Source of the DNA: Drechslerella dactyloides
Taxonomy: Eukaryota; Ascomycota; Orbiliomycetes; Orbiliales; Orbiliaceae
NCBI GenBank assembly: GCA_020064725.1
Contig: JAGTWJ010000019.1
Coordinates: 558,001-622,000 of the forward strand
Direction of reading: 5' to 3'
DNA length: 64,000 nt
The notes under the pieces were generated by a model. That model did no database searches. It had not been told where the DNA came from and worked only from the letters and a program-made list of their open reading frames with translations. Within the stretch, counting starts at the first letter, position 1. Each line of letters starts with the position of its first letter. Shown in pieces: positions 1-10,038 of this stretch. A program made the translations under genes and the position numbers.

Positions 1-464
1 AAGGCGCTGGGGCATCGACATCGACAGGGGCGGCGGGAGTCGACTTGGGGGGCTGGCACCACGATGGCGATGGGGTCCAGCCCGCGGACGGGAGAAGTAA
101 AAGCTGGCCAGTACCAGTCCGAGCCCGGCGAGGGCGGCCAGCTCCAGCCCGACTCCAGCGAAGGGGACCAGCTCCAGTCCGAGGCCGTGTCTCGGGTGGG
201 AGCTGGGAGGTCGGCGAGCCAGTCGTCCTCCTCCTCATCCGCCAGGACCCACACCGGCAGCGGAGCGCGCGGCGTGGGCGAGTGGAAAGAGAAGCCGTCG
301 ACGGGGAGAAATCCATCGACGGCGGCGGTGAGAGAGGCGAGGGACGCGGGCGAGTGGACGGCCATGCGGCGGTCTTTAGAGGACTCCACTTGCTGAAGCA
401 TCGTGGAGAGAACGAGGGCGAGAAGACGGAGGCAGAAGAAGAAGACGTGGGACGGAAAGAGCAT
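1..464 (-). CDS. Trp-rich, probably secreted protein, 3' part beyond the window
   Basis: The frame is open from an ATG at 464 down to the left edge, so at least 154 codons are present and the C-terminus is missing. The first 25 or so residues (MLFPSHVFFFCLRLLALVLS) read like a signal peptide. Further in there is a short tandem of Trp-rich units, DWSWSPSLES, GWSWPPSPGS and DWYWPAF, roughly at residues 95-122. I do not recognise the family. The opposite strand also has open frames here, but none begins with a plausible secretion signal. An intron cannot be excluded. The call rests on the long frame, the hydrophobic start and the repeat. Confidence 0.45.
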   Translation of the reverse strand, partial: MLFPSHVFFFCLRLLALVLSTMLQQVESSKDRRMAVHSPASLASLTAAVDGFLPVDGFSFHSPTPRAPLPVWVLADEEEDDWLADLPAPTRDTASDWSWSPSLESGWSWPPSPGSDWYWPAFTSPVRGLDPIAIVVPAPQVDSRRPCRCRCPSA

Positions 465-677
465 CACCAGTCTACGAAGAAGATGTAATGAAGAGAGAGC
501 AAAAGCCTACAAACGACAGAGGGAGGGCGCCTCTTTATACAGCCAGCCTTACTTACGCCCAGCAAGGCGGCCAGTTCGCGGCCAGCTTGCGAGAGTCAAT
601 TTGCGTCGCCGAAAAGAACAGTCCTGCGAACATGTAATGTACATCTACGCTCCATCGCCACGATAATCCGCTCACCA

Positions 678-1487
678 TCACCAGCTCAGAGCGCTGCCAT
701 CGCAAGCCGCGTCCTGCAGCGCCACCAGCGGCTCTCGACAGCGTCGCCGTCGCCCGCGGACGGCCAGGTACACTTCCTCGACCTTCTTCCTCGCCCGCGT
801 CCGCCAGCTCGGCGCGTAGTACCCCGCGCGCAGGTCCTCGAGGTATATCAGCGGCCGCTTGACGCACGGGTAAAAGTACGTATCCTGCCACAGCAGACTC
901 GCGCACCGGCGGGACTCGCGGAGCGCAGTCCTGACCGTTCCAACCTTCTCTCCATCAGCACTCCTATCCGTGGACGGGCGATAGTAAACCGCATCCCAGA
1001 CGACGGTGGCATTGTCGTGTTCGCTACCTGTCTTCCCCCCTTCCGACCAGTTCCACGGTAAACAGCGCTGGTTCGAGCCCGATTCTGTCCTTTCCTTGGG
1101 AATATTTCGTACGGCGTGTGTAGTGCCGGCGGTAGTAGGGACGGCGGTCCGCTCAAAGTCCTGCCGGAGGAGGTAGAAGTTCTGCAGCGAAATGTACCTT
1201 CCCGTGTCGCGATCGTATACGCCCGCCGCGCCGTCCCGCAGCATCGCCTGGGCGTCGGCCTCGAGGTGGGTCGGGTGGATGTGCGTCAGGACGACGACGG
1301 TGTTGTAGTGCCGGACCGAGTACTCGCGGTTCACCAGCCGGACGCCGCGGACGGTCAGCGTGATCGCGGGAGTCTCCACCGGCGAGGTTGAGATCGTTGA
1401 TGTCGTTTGGGGGGAGCGGCGGGCGGGGCGATTGCGGGAGTGGCGGGCGGGCGAGAAGGAGCGCTGGTGACGGTTGGCCATTGTCAT
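678..1487 (-). CDS. hypothetical protein, 269 aa
   Basis: This is a single uninterrupted frame from ATG 1487 (a second ATG lies at 1481). The N-terminus is basic and rich in Arg and Ser (to about residue 35). A mixed hydrophobic region follows, with THIHPTHLEADAQAM and YDRDTGRYISLQNFYLL around residues 68-110, and the C-terminus is basic (ARKKVEEVYLAVRGRRRR). I do not recognise the family. On the minus strand a TATATAAC sequence lies only a few bases upstream of the ATG, too close to act as a normal TATA box for this start, so the true start or exon structure may differ. No signal peptide or membrane segment is seen. Confidence 0.5.
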   Translation of the reverse strand: MTMANRHQRSFSPARHSRNRPARRSPQTTSTISTSPVETPAITLTVRGVRLVNREYSVRHYNTVVVLTHIHPTHLEADAQAMLRDGAAGVYDRDTGRYISLQNFYLLRQDFERTAVPTTAGTTHAVRNIPKERTESGSNQRCLPWNWSEGGKTGSEHDNATVVWDAVYYRPSTDRSADGEKVGTVRTALRESRRCASLLWQDTYFYPCVKRPLIYLEDLRAGYYAPSWRTRARKKVEEVYLAVRGRRRRCREPLVALQDAACDGSALSW

Positions 1488-1818
1488 GTGTTATATACCG
1501 AACAGGGTGCGCTCTCGATCGGGATGCTTGGCCGTGGTGGTTAGCGGCGATGTATACCACTAGTATTATCTGTATTGTCGTCTACGGATTTTAATCTTGA
1601 TTTAGTAACTTTACGGGAGAGAATTCGATCAGAGGAACTGAGATTTTCTGATCGGTTGGCAGTCGATGTAAACTTAATTCCATCCGCCGTGCATGCGTGA
1701 TTGAAACGCCGGTAACACCTGTGCGACCACCCGTCCATCTGACGATTTTGATACAATCAGTACAAACAAACGTATGCCCACACGCATAATATATATGAAT
1801 ATGAACGAGTAGTATGGT
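1488..1818. other. intergenic, no gene seen
   Basis: This AT-richer spacer separates the promoter side of the hypothetical gene from the 3' end of DcpS. Only short frames on both strands are visible. Confidence 0.5.
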
Positions 1819-2935
1819 CTATAGGGTAGGCGACCGCCCTTCCTTCAGCGGCTGGAACACCTTTGTCCACAGATCGTGCTCCTCCCCGAGCAGATAGCTA
1901 ATCTCAACATCCCGATACCCCCACTCCGACCCCGTCTCCCCTTCCGCAGCCTTCATCACCTCGAGCGTCTGGATAATCTCGTCCAGCAGGATGGCCTTCC
2001 CCACCGTCGCGGACCCGCCCATGTCGTGCGCCACGTGGACGACGTGCAGGTGGAAATGGTAGTACGACGGCTGGTAGTGCGCGTATATCTTGAGCTGGTC
2101 CTGCGCCACGCCGTAGCGGGCGGACGTCGCCGTCAGTATGTTATTGCGAATGCCCCGCAGGAAGGCGAGGTGGGCGGGGGTGAGATCCCGGACGGAGCGG
2201 ATGTCGCTTCGGTGGACGATTGCCGAGAGATACAGCGCCGTCAACGTCACCAAATCCCATTTCCTGCATACGTCCGTCAATATATCCATTCCTCCAAGTT
2301 GAGGATGGTATAAAAAGCTGTATGATGATAGATATGGAGAGAGGGGACGCACAAGTCTGGCAGGAGGATGAACCCGAGCACGGGATCCGGATCCTCAAAC
2401 ACAATCTTCTCGCTCTCCTCCCGGTGCTCCAGAATATTGTACACCCAATTCAACCGCCCTCCGCTGACCTTCCCCTCGATGTACCGCTTGATAAACCCCT
2501 TATACAGCTGGGGGGGTTCCACAACCATATGCAGCTGCTGCGCCGAATACTTTCTCACATGCACGTCCGTGCACGGATAGATCAGGTTCACTTTTGCTCC
2601 CGCACCGCCCTCCGCGCTACTCTGCTGCACCGTCGCCAGGAACCAGTGGTAGATGTCGTTCTTCTGCAGCAGGTTTACCGACGGGAGGCCGCTGTCGCCA
2701 TTCACGAAGAAGGGCGCGGTGTCCGCATTGAACGCTGTCTTTTCAGCGGTGATGATGGCGGGTTTGCCGTCGATTGTGCCGAGGAGGTTGAGGCTCTTGC
2801 GGCCCGTGTCTGCGATATCAAGCGTCAGTGTGGGGCACCAACTTGGGCGACGCGATGTGTACAGGTGGGCCAACCTTGGTTGAGGATGCGCTCAAACTTG
2901 AACGCGCGCAAGTCTCGCTCTGCACCGTCTGCCAT
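1819..2935 (-). CDS. dcs1: scavenger mRNA decapping enzyme DcpS (HIT family)
   Basis: DcpS hydrolyses the m7G cap left after 3'-to-5' mRNA decay, releasing m7GMP. Three exons join in frame: 2875-2935, 2353-2809 and 1819-2263 (introns 65 and 89 nt), giving 320 aa, close to the family's usual 330-350. The N-terminal swapped domain carries FERILNQDTGRKSLNLLGTI. The linker EDPDPVLGFILLPDLKWD spans the second junction and is typical of the family. The histidine triad HFHLHVV is at about residues 242-248, with H244 the expected catalytic nucleophile. The start codon is 213 bp from the ATG of divergent ATP25, so the two genes share a promoter region. Frame and family motifs agree at both joins. Confidence 0.95.
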
Positions 2936-3148
2936 TGCGAAAATACACTCTCCGTGACGATAAAATGATCCGTGATGGTGGATGTTTCCTTACAAGCCCA
3001 AGTTTCCCCCTTGCGAGAGTATATGAATAAGAGTCACACGGCTGCGTTGCCCGCGTGTTATTTTGCCCCGCGCCGCAAGAAACTTTGCCCACGATCCACC
3101 TCGACGCTATCCCCACCACCAACATCGCATCTTCACCGCCCGCCGACA

Positions 3149-6100
3149 ATGCCGATAGCGGCGGCGTCCCGCCAATTGATATCGCCGAAATGGTGTCCCT
3201 CCTGCTCCCTGGCCCTCCTGCGCGCCCTCGCCTCCGCCGCCGGCTCCCCGCTGCCCCGCGCCAGGCGCCCCACCTACCGGAGCCTCAAGACCGCTGCCAC
3301 CGCAAAGGCACTGCGAATAGGCAGAACCTCGCGAAGGAACGCCGTATATACGCGGGTTCTCACTCCGAGTTCACGACCGTACTCCCACTCCGCTCGAGAT
3401 GAGTTTGACGACCGGGAGCCGCCAGAATATCTCGAGACCGAAGACGGCGAATTCATCACAGTCCCGCTGACAAAGTCCCAGAAGAAGCGGCACAACCGAC
3501 TTTTGCAAATCCACGAAAATCTGGAAGATGCAGCGGACGATATCTTCGCGCTGCGAGGCGAAACGCAGGTCGGCGGACTCGAGCGGTTCGAAGCCAAGTT
3601 TCTCACGCACATGCTGCACTCGGCGGACGAGCGGGAACTTGCCGATGAAAATCGGGATGCGGCGGACGCTGGCGATGGCGCGTGGAAGAGGGATGTCGAT
3701 GATAGGTTGCGGGCGATGAGCAGGAGGGCGAAGTCTGATGTGGCAGAGCAGGAGTCGGGATTTTTACCTGCGGAACTCTCCGGGCTGGATTCCATGGAGG
3801 CGGGCACGGATGCTGCCAGGACGCAGGTCCAGTTTCTGCGGGAGACGGAGAGCACGATCGATGCAGAAACCGCTGGAGAGGCACCTGCCGCCTCCTCGGA
3901 TGAATCGCCTGCCGCCATACCGAAGCTCGAAGCGAACGGAGCCGCTGCTGAAGTACCAGAAGACGAAATATCAGGATACGAGGACCTGCAGGCCGAAATC
4001 CAGGAGATGGAGGTCATGATACACGAGGACCTCGAGACACGGCTCACAGAAATCCTCATACGCAAGGGCGAGGAGCAGGAAACCACACAAAAAGTGGCGA
4101 CGATGCGCCGTTCCGTGCGCTCCCAGTTCGACGAAGCGGATCTCTCTCTACAGGAGATTGAAACCAAGCTCGCCACCTCCTCCGACGCAAGCTCGGACAT
4201 GACCATCGCCGAAAGCACAGTCAGAACCCTCGATACGATCAAGGACATGTATGCAGACCTCCTCACGAGCCACCGCCAGGCGAGGAACGACACGCGAGAG
4301 CTGGGAGCCGCACTGCGCTCCCAGATCGAAGACGCAGAGATGCTCCTCCAGGAACTCGAAGAAGAACTGGACGCTCCCTCCACCGCTCCGACGACAAACC
4401 CCGAAGACATCGACTACCAAATCATGGAGCCGGCCGCGTCCCCCCAATCCTCCACCGACACGCCCTGGTACCTGCAATCGCCCCTCCAGCCCGCCCCGCG
4501 CCGCTTCATCTCCCCGCTCATCGAGCAGATGCCCCCGCTGCCGCCCAACCCGCCGGAGACACTCGAGCCCCTCCTCGACTACCTCCTCAAGGACCTGTCG
4601 CTGTCCAAGCTCAAAATCATGGACCTCCGCGGCCTGGATCCAGTCCCCGCGCTGGGACCCAACGTGCTCATGATCCTCGCGACCGCGCGGTCCGAGCGAC
4701 ATATGCACATTGCTGCGGATAAATGCTGCCGCTTCATGAGAGGGATGCTCGACGGTGCGGACATCTACGCGGACGGGCTGATGGGTACCGGCGAGATGAA
4801 GCTGCGCGAGCGCCGTGAGCGCCGGAAGGGCAAACGGCGGACGGCGGAGGACGAGGAAGCGTTGAGGGTCGGCTGGATCTGTATCAACTCCGGTCAGGGA
4901 CTCGTCGTGCAGGTGCTGACGGGGTGGAAGCGGGAGGAGCTGAATCTTGAGGGGTTATGGTCGCGCAAGATCAATACTTCGCAGAAGAGGAAGCTGCGGG
5001 ATCAGTTGGCGGCGGAGGGACTCTCGGTTGATGAGATCAAGGCCCGTGTCGCGGCTGAGCTGCCGTATACTGCGGACCTACCGCCGGAGCACGACTCGAA
5101 TGCGCAGGTGGAGGAGCCGGAGGAGTTTGACGAAGTGGAGGAGGTGAACGCCGTACGCACACCGAGGATGCCTAGAGCGAGAGTCGCGAAAATCGTCGAT
5201 GTCCTTCCCCCGCCTGGGAAGCGGGGGGTCCAGATGGAGGAGTTCCGGGACGTTCTCAAGACGGTCGAGATCCACTCCAAGTCCAGGAAGAAGGAGGAAG
5301 GCAGACGGTACATCGACATCCCCGCGCACAAACCGCGGCGGGTATCGACGAGGGGGAAGGCGAAGGCGGCCAAGGTGACGCTGCTCCCCAAGGTCACCCC
5401 CGTCCGAGAGCGGCCGTCGGTCACCTTTTCGACGAAATTCGACGACTTCCCGGGCAGCGCGAGGAAGTATAGCACGGCCGTCGAGGCGCCCAGAGCGAGA
5501 GGCTTCACCCCGCCGCTGCTCGATATCGCCCAGCAGGAGGTCTCCGAGGCGGAGCAGCTAGCGAAGGACGGGCGATACAAAGAACTACTCAAGCTCTACC
5601 CACGCCCGCGAACCGACGACCAGACCACGCTCATCCTCATCGCGCACCTCAACCACCTCGTTCTCCTCCCGCCGGACACGGCGCGGGAGGCGCTCCTCGC
5701 CGCCGACGCGGACGCGATCCTCAACACCCCGTTCTTCCTCTCCTTCGAGCGCTCACTGCCCTTCCGCAGCCCCTCGCCCACGCACAATCACATCAAGCTC
5801 CTCCTCTACGTCGCCGCGCACACCCTCTCCCCGCTGACCTTCCCGCTCAACCGCTACATCCGCCTCCTCACCAACATCCGCCAGTCGGGACTACAGGTAC
5901 CCCTCGTCAGCTACCACGTCGCCCTGCGCGCGCTGGCCATCTCCCCCGCCCTCCGCGGCGACCATCCCAAGACCATGAAGTTCTGGACCAGCCGCACAAC
6001 CGACACCCTCGCCCTCATGACAAGCTACCTGCTCCGCCACATCGACGTCGCGGGCATCGACGTCGGCCACGACCCGGAAGTGTTCGAATCAATCTGGCTC

Positions 6101-6772
6101 GCGCTCTCACCGCTCGACACGTACGAATACATTGCAACGCTAGGCGACCCCGCGCTGCGCAGCCCGCCAATCGACCACGACAAGCCGTTTTCTCGCGCGG
6201 TCGACCACCGCGTATCGCTGTACAAAGAGTTTCACATGCGCTGGTACAACCCCCTCCGCTTCGTCCCGCGCGACTGCAGCTACCTCCGCAGCGCACCCGT
6301 GTCGACAGCCACGCTCAACCGCCTCCTCCACCCGTCGCTATCCTACCCGCCGCTGCGGCCGGAGAACCGCTACGACGCACTGCCAAGCTACCTCGTCACC
6401 GTCTTCGTCACCCTCGCGCGCGCGCGCGCGTGGAAGTGGTTGAAGCATTTTTGGCGCTGGCTGCCAAGTCAGGGTGTGCAGCGCCCGAAAACGCTGTACG
6501 CACTCTACCTTGAACTGCTAGCGCGAGAAGCGAACGTCGGCGTGGTGATAACGGAGCTGCGGGTGCTGCTGAACGATTACGAACGGGAGTTCGGCGCCGG
6601 GCGCGAGGAGCCTGCTGATGGTGTTGCGGAGGGATTGTTGGCGTGTGTCGAGTTGGTGGACGCGGAGGTGCCTGGTACGGGGCAGGAGTTTGGGCGGTGG
6701 AGTAGGCGGTGTCGCGAGTTTCTGGGTAGGGGACGGGAGTATGCGGGTGGAGGGTATACGTATGTTATCTAG
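3149..6772 (+). CDS. ATP25: Atp25-like mitochondrial protein: RsfS-like domain plus mRNA-stabilising domain
   Basis: In yeast, Atp25 is a mitochondrial protein cleaved in two: the RsfS-like half helps assemble the Atp9 ring, and the C-terminal half stabilises ATP9 (OLI1) mRNA. This is a single-exon frame of 1207 aa counted from ATG 3149. The frame also opens upstream at 2972, but the N-terminus from 3149 is Arg/Ser/Ala-rich like a mitochondrial presequence. Residues about 160-450 are acidic, Glu/Gln-rich and coiled-coil-like. The RsfS domain is at about 468-605, with KIMDLRGLDPVPALGPNVL and ATARSERHMHIAADKCCRF. The C-terminal helical region runs from about 785 to the end. Yeast Atp25 is near 610 aa, so this copy is roughly twice as long, mainly through the acidic region ahead of RsfS. 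Confidence 0.9.
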   Translation: MPIAAASRQLISPKWCPSCSLALLRALASAAGSPLPRARRPTYRSLKTAATAKALRIGRTSRRNAVYTRVLTPSSRPYSHSARDEFDDREPPEYLETEDGEFITVPLTKSQKKRHNRLLQIHENLEDAADDIFALRGETQVGGLERFEAKFLTHMLHSADERELADENRDAADAGDGAWKRDVDDRLRAMSRRAKSDVAEQESGFLPAELSGLDSMEAGTDAARTQVQFLRETESTIDAETAGEAPAASSDESPAAIPKLEANGAAAEVPEDEISGYEDLQAEIQEMEVMIHEDLETRLTEILIRKGEEQETTQKVATMRRSVRSQFDEADLSLQEIETKLATSSDASSDMTIAESTVRTLDTIKDMYADLLTSHRQARNDTRELGAALRSQIEDAEMLLQELEEELDAPSTAPTTNPEDIDYQIMEPAASPQSSTDTPWYLQSPLQPAPRRFISPLIEQMPPLPPNPPETLEPLLDYLLKDLSLSKLKIMDLRGLDPVPALGPNVLMILATARSERHMHIAADKCCRFMRGMLDGADIYADGLMGTGEMKLRERRERRKGKRRTAEDEEALRVGWICINSGQGLVVQVLTGWKREELNLEGLWSRKINTSQKRKLRDQLAAEGLSVDEIKARVAAELPYTADLPPEHDSNAQVEEPEEFDEVEEVNAVRTPRMPRARVAKIVDVLPPPGKRGVQMEEFRDVLKTVEIHSKSRKKEEGRRYIDIPAHKPRRVSTRGKAKAAKVTLLPKVTPVRERPSVTFSTKFDDFPGSARKYSTAVEAPRARGFTPPLLDIAQQEVSEAEQLAKDGRYKELLKLYPRPRTDDQTTLILIAHLNHLVLLPPDTAREALLAADADAILNTPFFLSFERSLPFRSPSPTHNHIKLLLYVAAHTLSPLTFPLNRYIRLLTNIRQSGLQVPLVSYHVALRALAISPALRGDHPKTMKFWTSRTTDTLALMTSYLLRHIDVAGIDVGHDPEVFESIWLALSPLDTYEYIATLGDPALRSPPIDHDKPFSRAVDHRVSLYKEFHMRWYNPLRFVPRDCSYLRSAPVSTATLNRLLHPSLSYPPLRPENRYDALPSYLVTVFVTLARARAWKWLKHFWRWLPSQGVQRPKTLYALYLELLAREANVGVVITELRVLLNDYEREFGAGREEPADGVAEGLLACVELVDAEVPGTGQEFGRWSRRCREFLGRGREYAGGGYTYVI

Positions 6773-7449
6773 TGGTGTGAGATTGTACGATAGCTGTATA
6801 TTATTGTAGATGTATGAGGTTTTCTGTATATAATATTTATATTGGCGAGTGGCATTGTACATATCTTGCATATAGAATGGCTGCTCATTGGGGATTTAGT
6901 ATAGACACAGCATTATAATATTAATGCATTATAGACAGAATTTCAAATAGCTGCAAGAACTAGGATGCCAGAAGAGACGTGCTTTTGAGTATACCATGTT
7001 CTCTCGCAACCCAGTCGCCAGCCCGAGGACTGAAAGTCCGGTTTACGAAATAATTCAAATACTATGCTACGATCAGAATTTGTGCTCTAGCCAAAATATA
7101 TATATATACCGAGTTATGCGTTATGGAAGTATACTGCGTGATTACGGTATCATTGTCTCGTAAGCAGGATGGCGTTCTCGAGCTCTCTGGCCTGTGGTGT
7201 AGACGAATCGATATCAATATTATATGATATATTCTTGGATATATCTCCCAGCCAGTAGTATGATACTATAGCCGTATCAATTGGGTCATCCGGCACAGTA
7301 CATATTTAGATGTTGCTGCAGGCCCGGTTGGGCTGAAACCTCTTCATCCGTGGTAGAGAAGCCGGATGCAACGGCACCCATGGGTTCCAGGTATAAGAAA
7401 TCATAATCTGCATAATATACCTCACTGTTGCCTCCATTATAGTGATTCA

Positions 7450-7465
7450 GTTTGGCTTACGAGAC
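7450..7465 (+). repeat. dispersed 16-bp motif, intergenic copy
   Basis: GTTTGGCTTACGAGAC, 15 of 16 positions of the consensus, is in the ATP25-SRE spacer. Confidence 0.6.
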
Positions 7466-7878
7466 AAATAGCGATTATTATATTCTTCAGAATATCGATA
7501 CTGTGCCGTCGCAACTTTTCACGAATCCACATTATAGATTACGTTTACTTAGGCTGCTGGTCAGGATCAGCTGGCGGATCCGGCCTCGCCACGGACCGGC
7601 GTTGGAAATTTTGGGCATTCGTAAAACTGGGCGTTATGAATGGAAGTCCCAGCTGAATCTGGCCTAAGTTCGTATCGCCATGAGTGTCGTAGCGAACGGC
7701 ACAGCTCGATACCAAAGCGCCCGTATGCGCCGTGCCCTGTCCGCGCAGGATCACGGGTTCCCTCTTGTGCAACCAATCTTCGCCATCCTCGCCACACCCC
7801 GCATTCGAAATCTCCCACCTGGAAGAGCTCCATCCGCAGTCGTGCAGCTGCAGACGCATGCACGAGACTCAGCAGGGC

Positions 7879-7879
<1 letters not shown>

Positions 7880-7909
<30 letters not shown>
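7880..7909. repeat. (GCAA)n microsatellite
   Basis: About seven tandem copies of a four-base unit (CAAG/GCAA) lie in the non-coding region upstream of SRE. Confidence 0.9.
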
Positions 7910-7970
7910 TTTGTTTTAACTTTGCCATGCAAAGCCTGCACTTGCATCTTCGGCTGAAGATGTGCCGATA

Positions 7971-7979
7971 ATCAGATAA
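7971..7979 (+). promoter_or_regulatory. possible GATA-factor site ATCAGATAA
   Basis: The 9-mer equals the ATCWGATAA sequence reported for SreA-type regulators. It lies about 2.9 kb upstream of the SRE start. One such match per window is expected by chance, so this is weak evidence of autoregulation. Confidence 0.25.
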
Positions 7980-8094
7980 TCGAGGCCAAGACAATTTCCT
8001 TCCCTTTTGGCGTTAAAGTTTTGCGAGAAAAGCCAAGCCAACGGCCAAGGGTCGGGCCCAGCAGCCGGTGGAGCTGCATTTGTCGGCGGGCGCA

Positions 8095-8114
8095 CCAATC
8101 AGATGGTGCAGGAT
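8095..8114 (+). promoter_or_regulatory. possible CCAAT-N12-RWT site (distal)
   Basis: CCAAT at 8095-8099 is followed after 12 bases by GAT, fitting the bipartite pattern reported for the CCAAT-binding complex with HapX. It is 2.7 kb from the SRE start codon and may be fortuitous. Confidence 0.2.
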
Positions 8115-9972
8115 TCTGATGACAGCCGCTAGCGGTGGGACTAGTCTCGTTCAGGCAAGGCCTGCATCCGCCCTGCAACCCCGAAGTTTTCTGAATCTTT
8201 CGCGTCGAGTTTTACAATTGTGAAGTGTCAACCTGGGAAGTCCTCTGGTGGATTTCCCACTGCACCTTCCGAAACGGCGACGAGGTTTTTCGGTATGTGG
8301 GAAAAAGCTTGATTCTGATGCATTAAGCGGGGTGGCAGTTGACATTTTGATTGTGCGAGGGGCGGGTTTTTTTCGCGGCTGCGGGTTGTTGGATTTTGAG
8401 GCGGCGGGCGGCGGCGAGGAGTTGCGGGGAGATTAAGCAATTAATCTGACGAGGCTCGTTTCGTCGCCACGCCGGGTTATCATATCAGATGCATCAGATT
8501 CTGCATTATCCGATGCTGCACGATCACTCGCACTGAGGCAGGCCTGCTTGCTTCAAAGTCAACTCTCGGTTTGTGCATTCGTCGTGCATTGAGGATCGTA
8601 TTGCGCAAACACGCTCAGCTGCAACCTGGTCTCGAGACTAAAAGTGCAAATGCAATATCGGATGCCGAAATAAAAAGCTGCATGCTGTGCCGCATCGATG
8701 TTTTAGGGCTAGTCGAGCTCGAGGATGCGAATGCTATAGCTAGCATCCCGATGTTCGTGCAGTTCGGTGATTCTGCATTGATCAGCCTTCCTCAACGGCT
8801 GATACTGCCCGAGCTAGAAAAATGGTCCATTTGCTCGCAAGAAGGCACGATCGAGCCCACCAATGGAGTCGAGTCGTCACCGGGTAGTTTCTACATGCGT
8901 GGCCGGAGCTCCCTTGCCAGAGCTTCTCCATGCAGCGGACGGGGCAGCAGCTGAACTCTCGCTCACGATCAATCGGAACGATTTCCACTCGCAATTTTTC
9001 ATTTCTGGCTGTGCCGTGTGGCCTTTTTCGGCACGGGTATGGACCGCGAGCCGGGGTTAGCTTGAATAGCTTGTATTTCCTCCTGCGGATATTAATAATC
9101 TGCGTCGTACACACGTAAGTGATGATGCGGCTGGCCTATCGATGCCGCGGCAGGTGAATTCCTCGCAGTCGGTGAATCAATCGGCGGACGGGACCTGAAA
9201 TCGTTCAAGTCAGATGGTGAGCCGATATGCTCTTCCTGCGGGCTTAGCACCGTTGCACACGTCTAGGTGTGAATACGCTAGGCATCGCTTTTGGTGACTA
9301 GCGACGAGCCTCGCTTGCACGAATACACCGAAGAAGTGTCTATTCATTAATCTCGGTGGTCTATTCATGCAGGCCGGCTCCGCTGGTGCATGGTTCACGA
9401 GAGACAGCCGTGGATAAATTGATGCCTGGTTTCGTCCGAGACAGATAGACGGGTGGTACGTATACTCGCGGAGGGTTGCATCCGCGAGACTACGTGAGAC
9501 TATCCGTATCGGTTCCGCTGACAACATTGGCAAGATAGACGGACTCGACGCAGGTGACAGCTCGCTCTCGAAGCTTCCTTTAGTCTGCAGTTCTGCATCA
9601 ATGGAGACGGGCAGGCACGGTTGGATGTTGGAGCCGGAGCATCCGCGGGGAGGCCGGCTAGCCAATGGGTTAGCGCTCGTGTGCCTGCTGTGCCGACCTG
9701 GCCACACGGGATGATGCGAACGACGGACGGCTGATGGAGAGCTGATGCCCTCGCCAGCTGTGGATCTCCAGCATTGGCACAGCAGCGTGTGCGAGACGGC
9801 GGGTTTTGCATTCAGGCTCATTCCGCCTCCCCAGCCTCAGTGCCCCGAGACCAGTGCCTAGGGCGCCCTCGTCAGCACCCGCATCGTGAATGGATAACTA
9901 GGAATGGACTAGAGGATACGATACTCAACTCGGGTAGCCGTGCGGTCCCCTGCCGGAGCGCCGTGCTGCTGG

Positions 9973-9992
9973 CCAATCGCGGCGGCGGCATT
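9973..9992 (+). promoter_or_regulatory. possible CCAAT-binding complex/HapX site
   Basis: CCAAT at 9973-9977 is followed by 12 bases and ATT, fitting CCAAT-N12-RWT. It stands 55-60 bp upstream of the TATA-like element at 10032, a normal spacing for a CCAAT box. HapX and SreA regulate each other in Aspergillus, so a site here would make sense. Confidence 0.4.
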
Positions 9993-10031
9993 TCGTGGCG
10001 GCCGTTTGCTGTTTGGTGGTAGCCGGCTGGA

Positions 10032-10038
10032 TTTATAA
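10032..10038 (+). promoter_or_regulatory. TATA-like box for SRE
   Basis: TTTATAA lies just downstream of a CCAAT box and just upstream of a roughly 800-nt ATG-free stretch that ends at the SRE start codon. The arrangement suggests transcription begins near 10070. Confidence 0.4.

Noticed and set aside
1068..1085. GGTTCGAGCCC resembling a tRNA T-loop
   Set aside because: No pairing 5-bp arm, acceptor stem or anticodon arm can be built around it; it lies in the reading frame of the hypothetical gene.
3274..4410. 378-codon minus-strand frame opposite ATP25
   Set aside because: Ser/Arg-rich mirror of the acidic coding sequence; ATP25 on the plus strand is supported by its domains.
7366..7667. 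Plus-strand frames of 70-96 codons in the ATP25-SRE spacer
   Set aside because: AT-rich, overlapping each other, no domain and no splice pattern.
8571..8954. 127-codon plus-strand frame
   Set aside because: It begins at a TTG rather than ATG and has no recognisable content.
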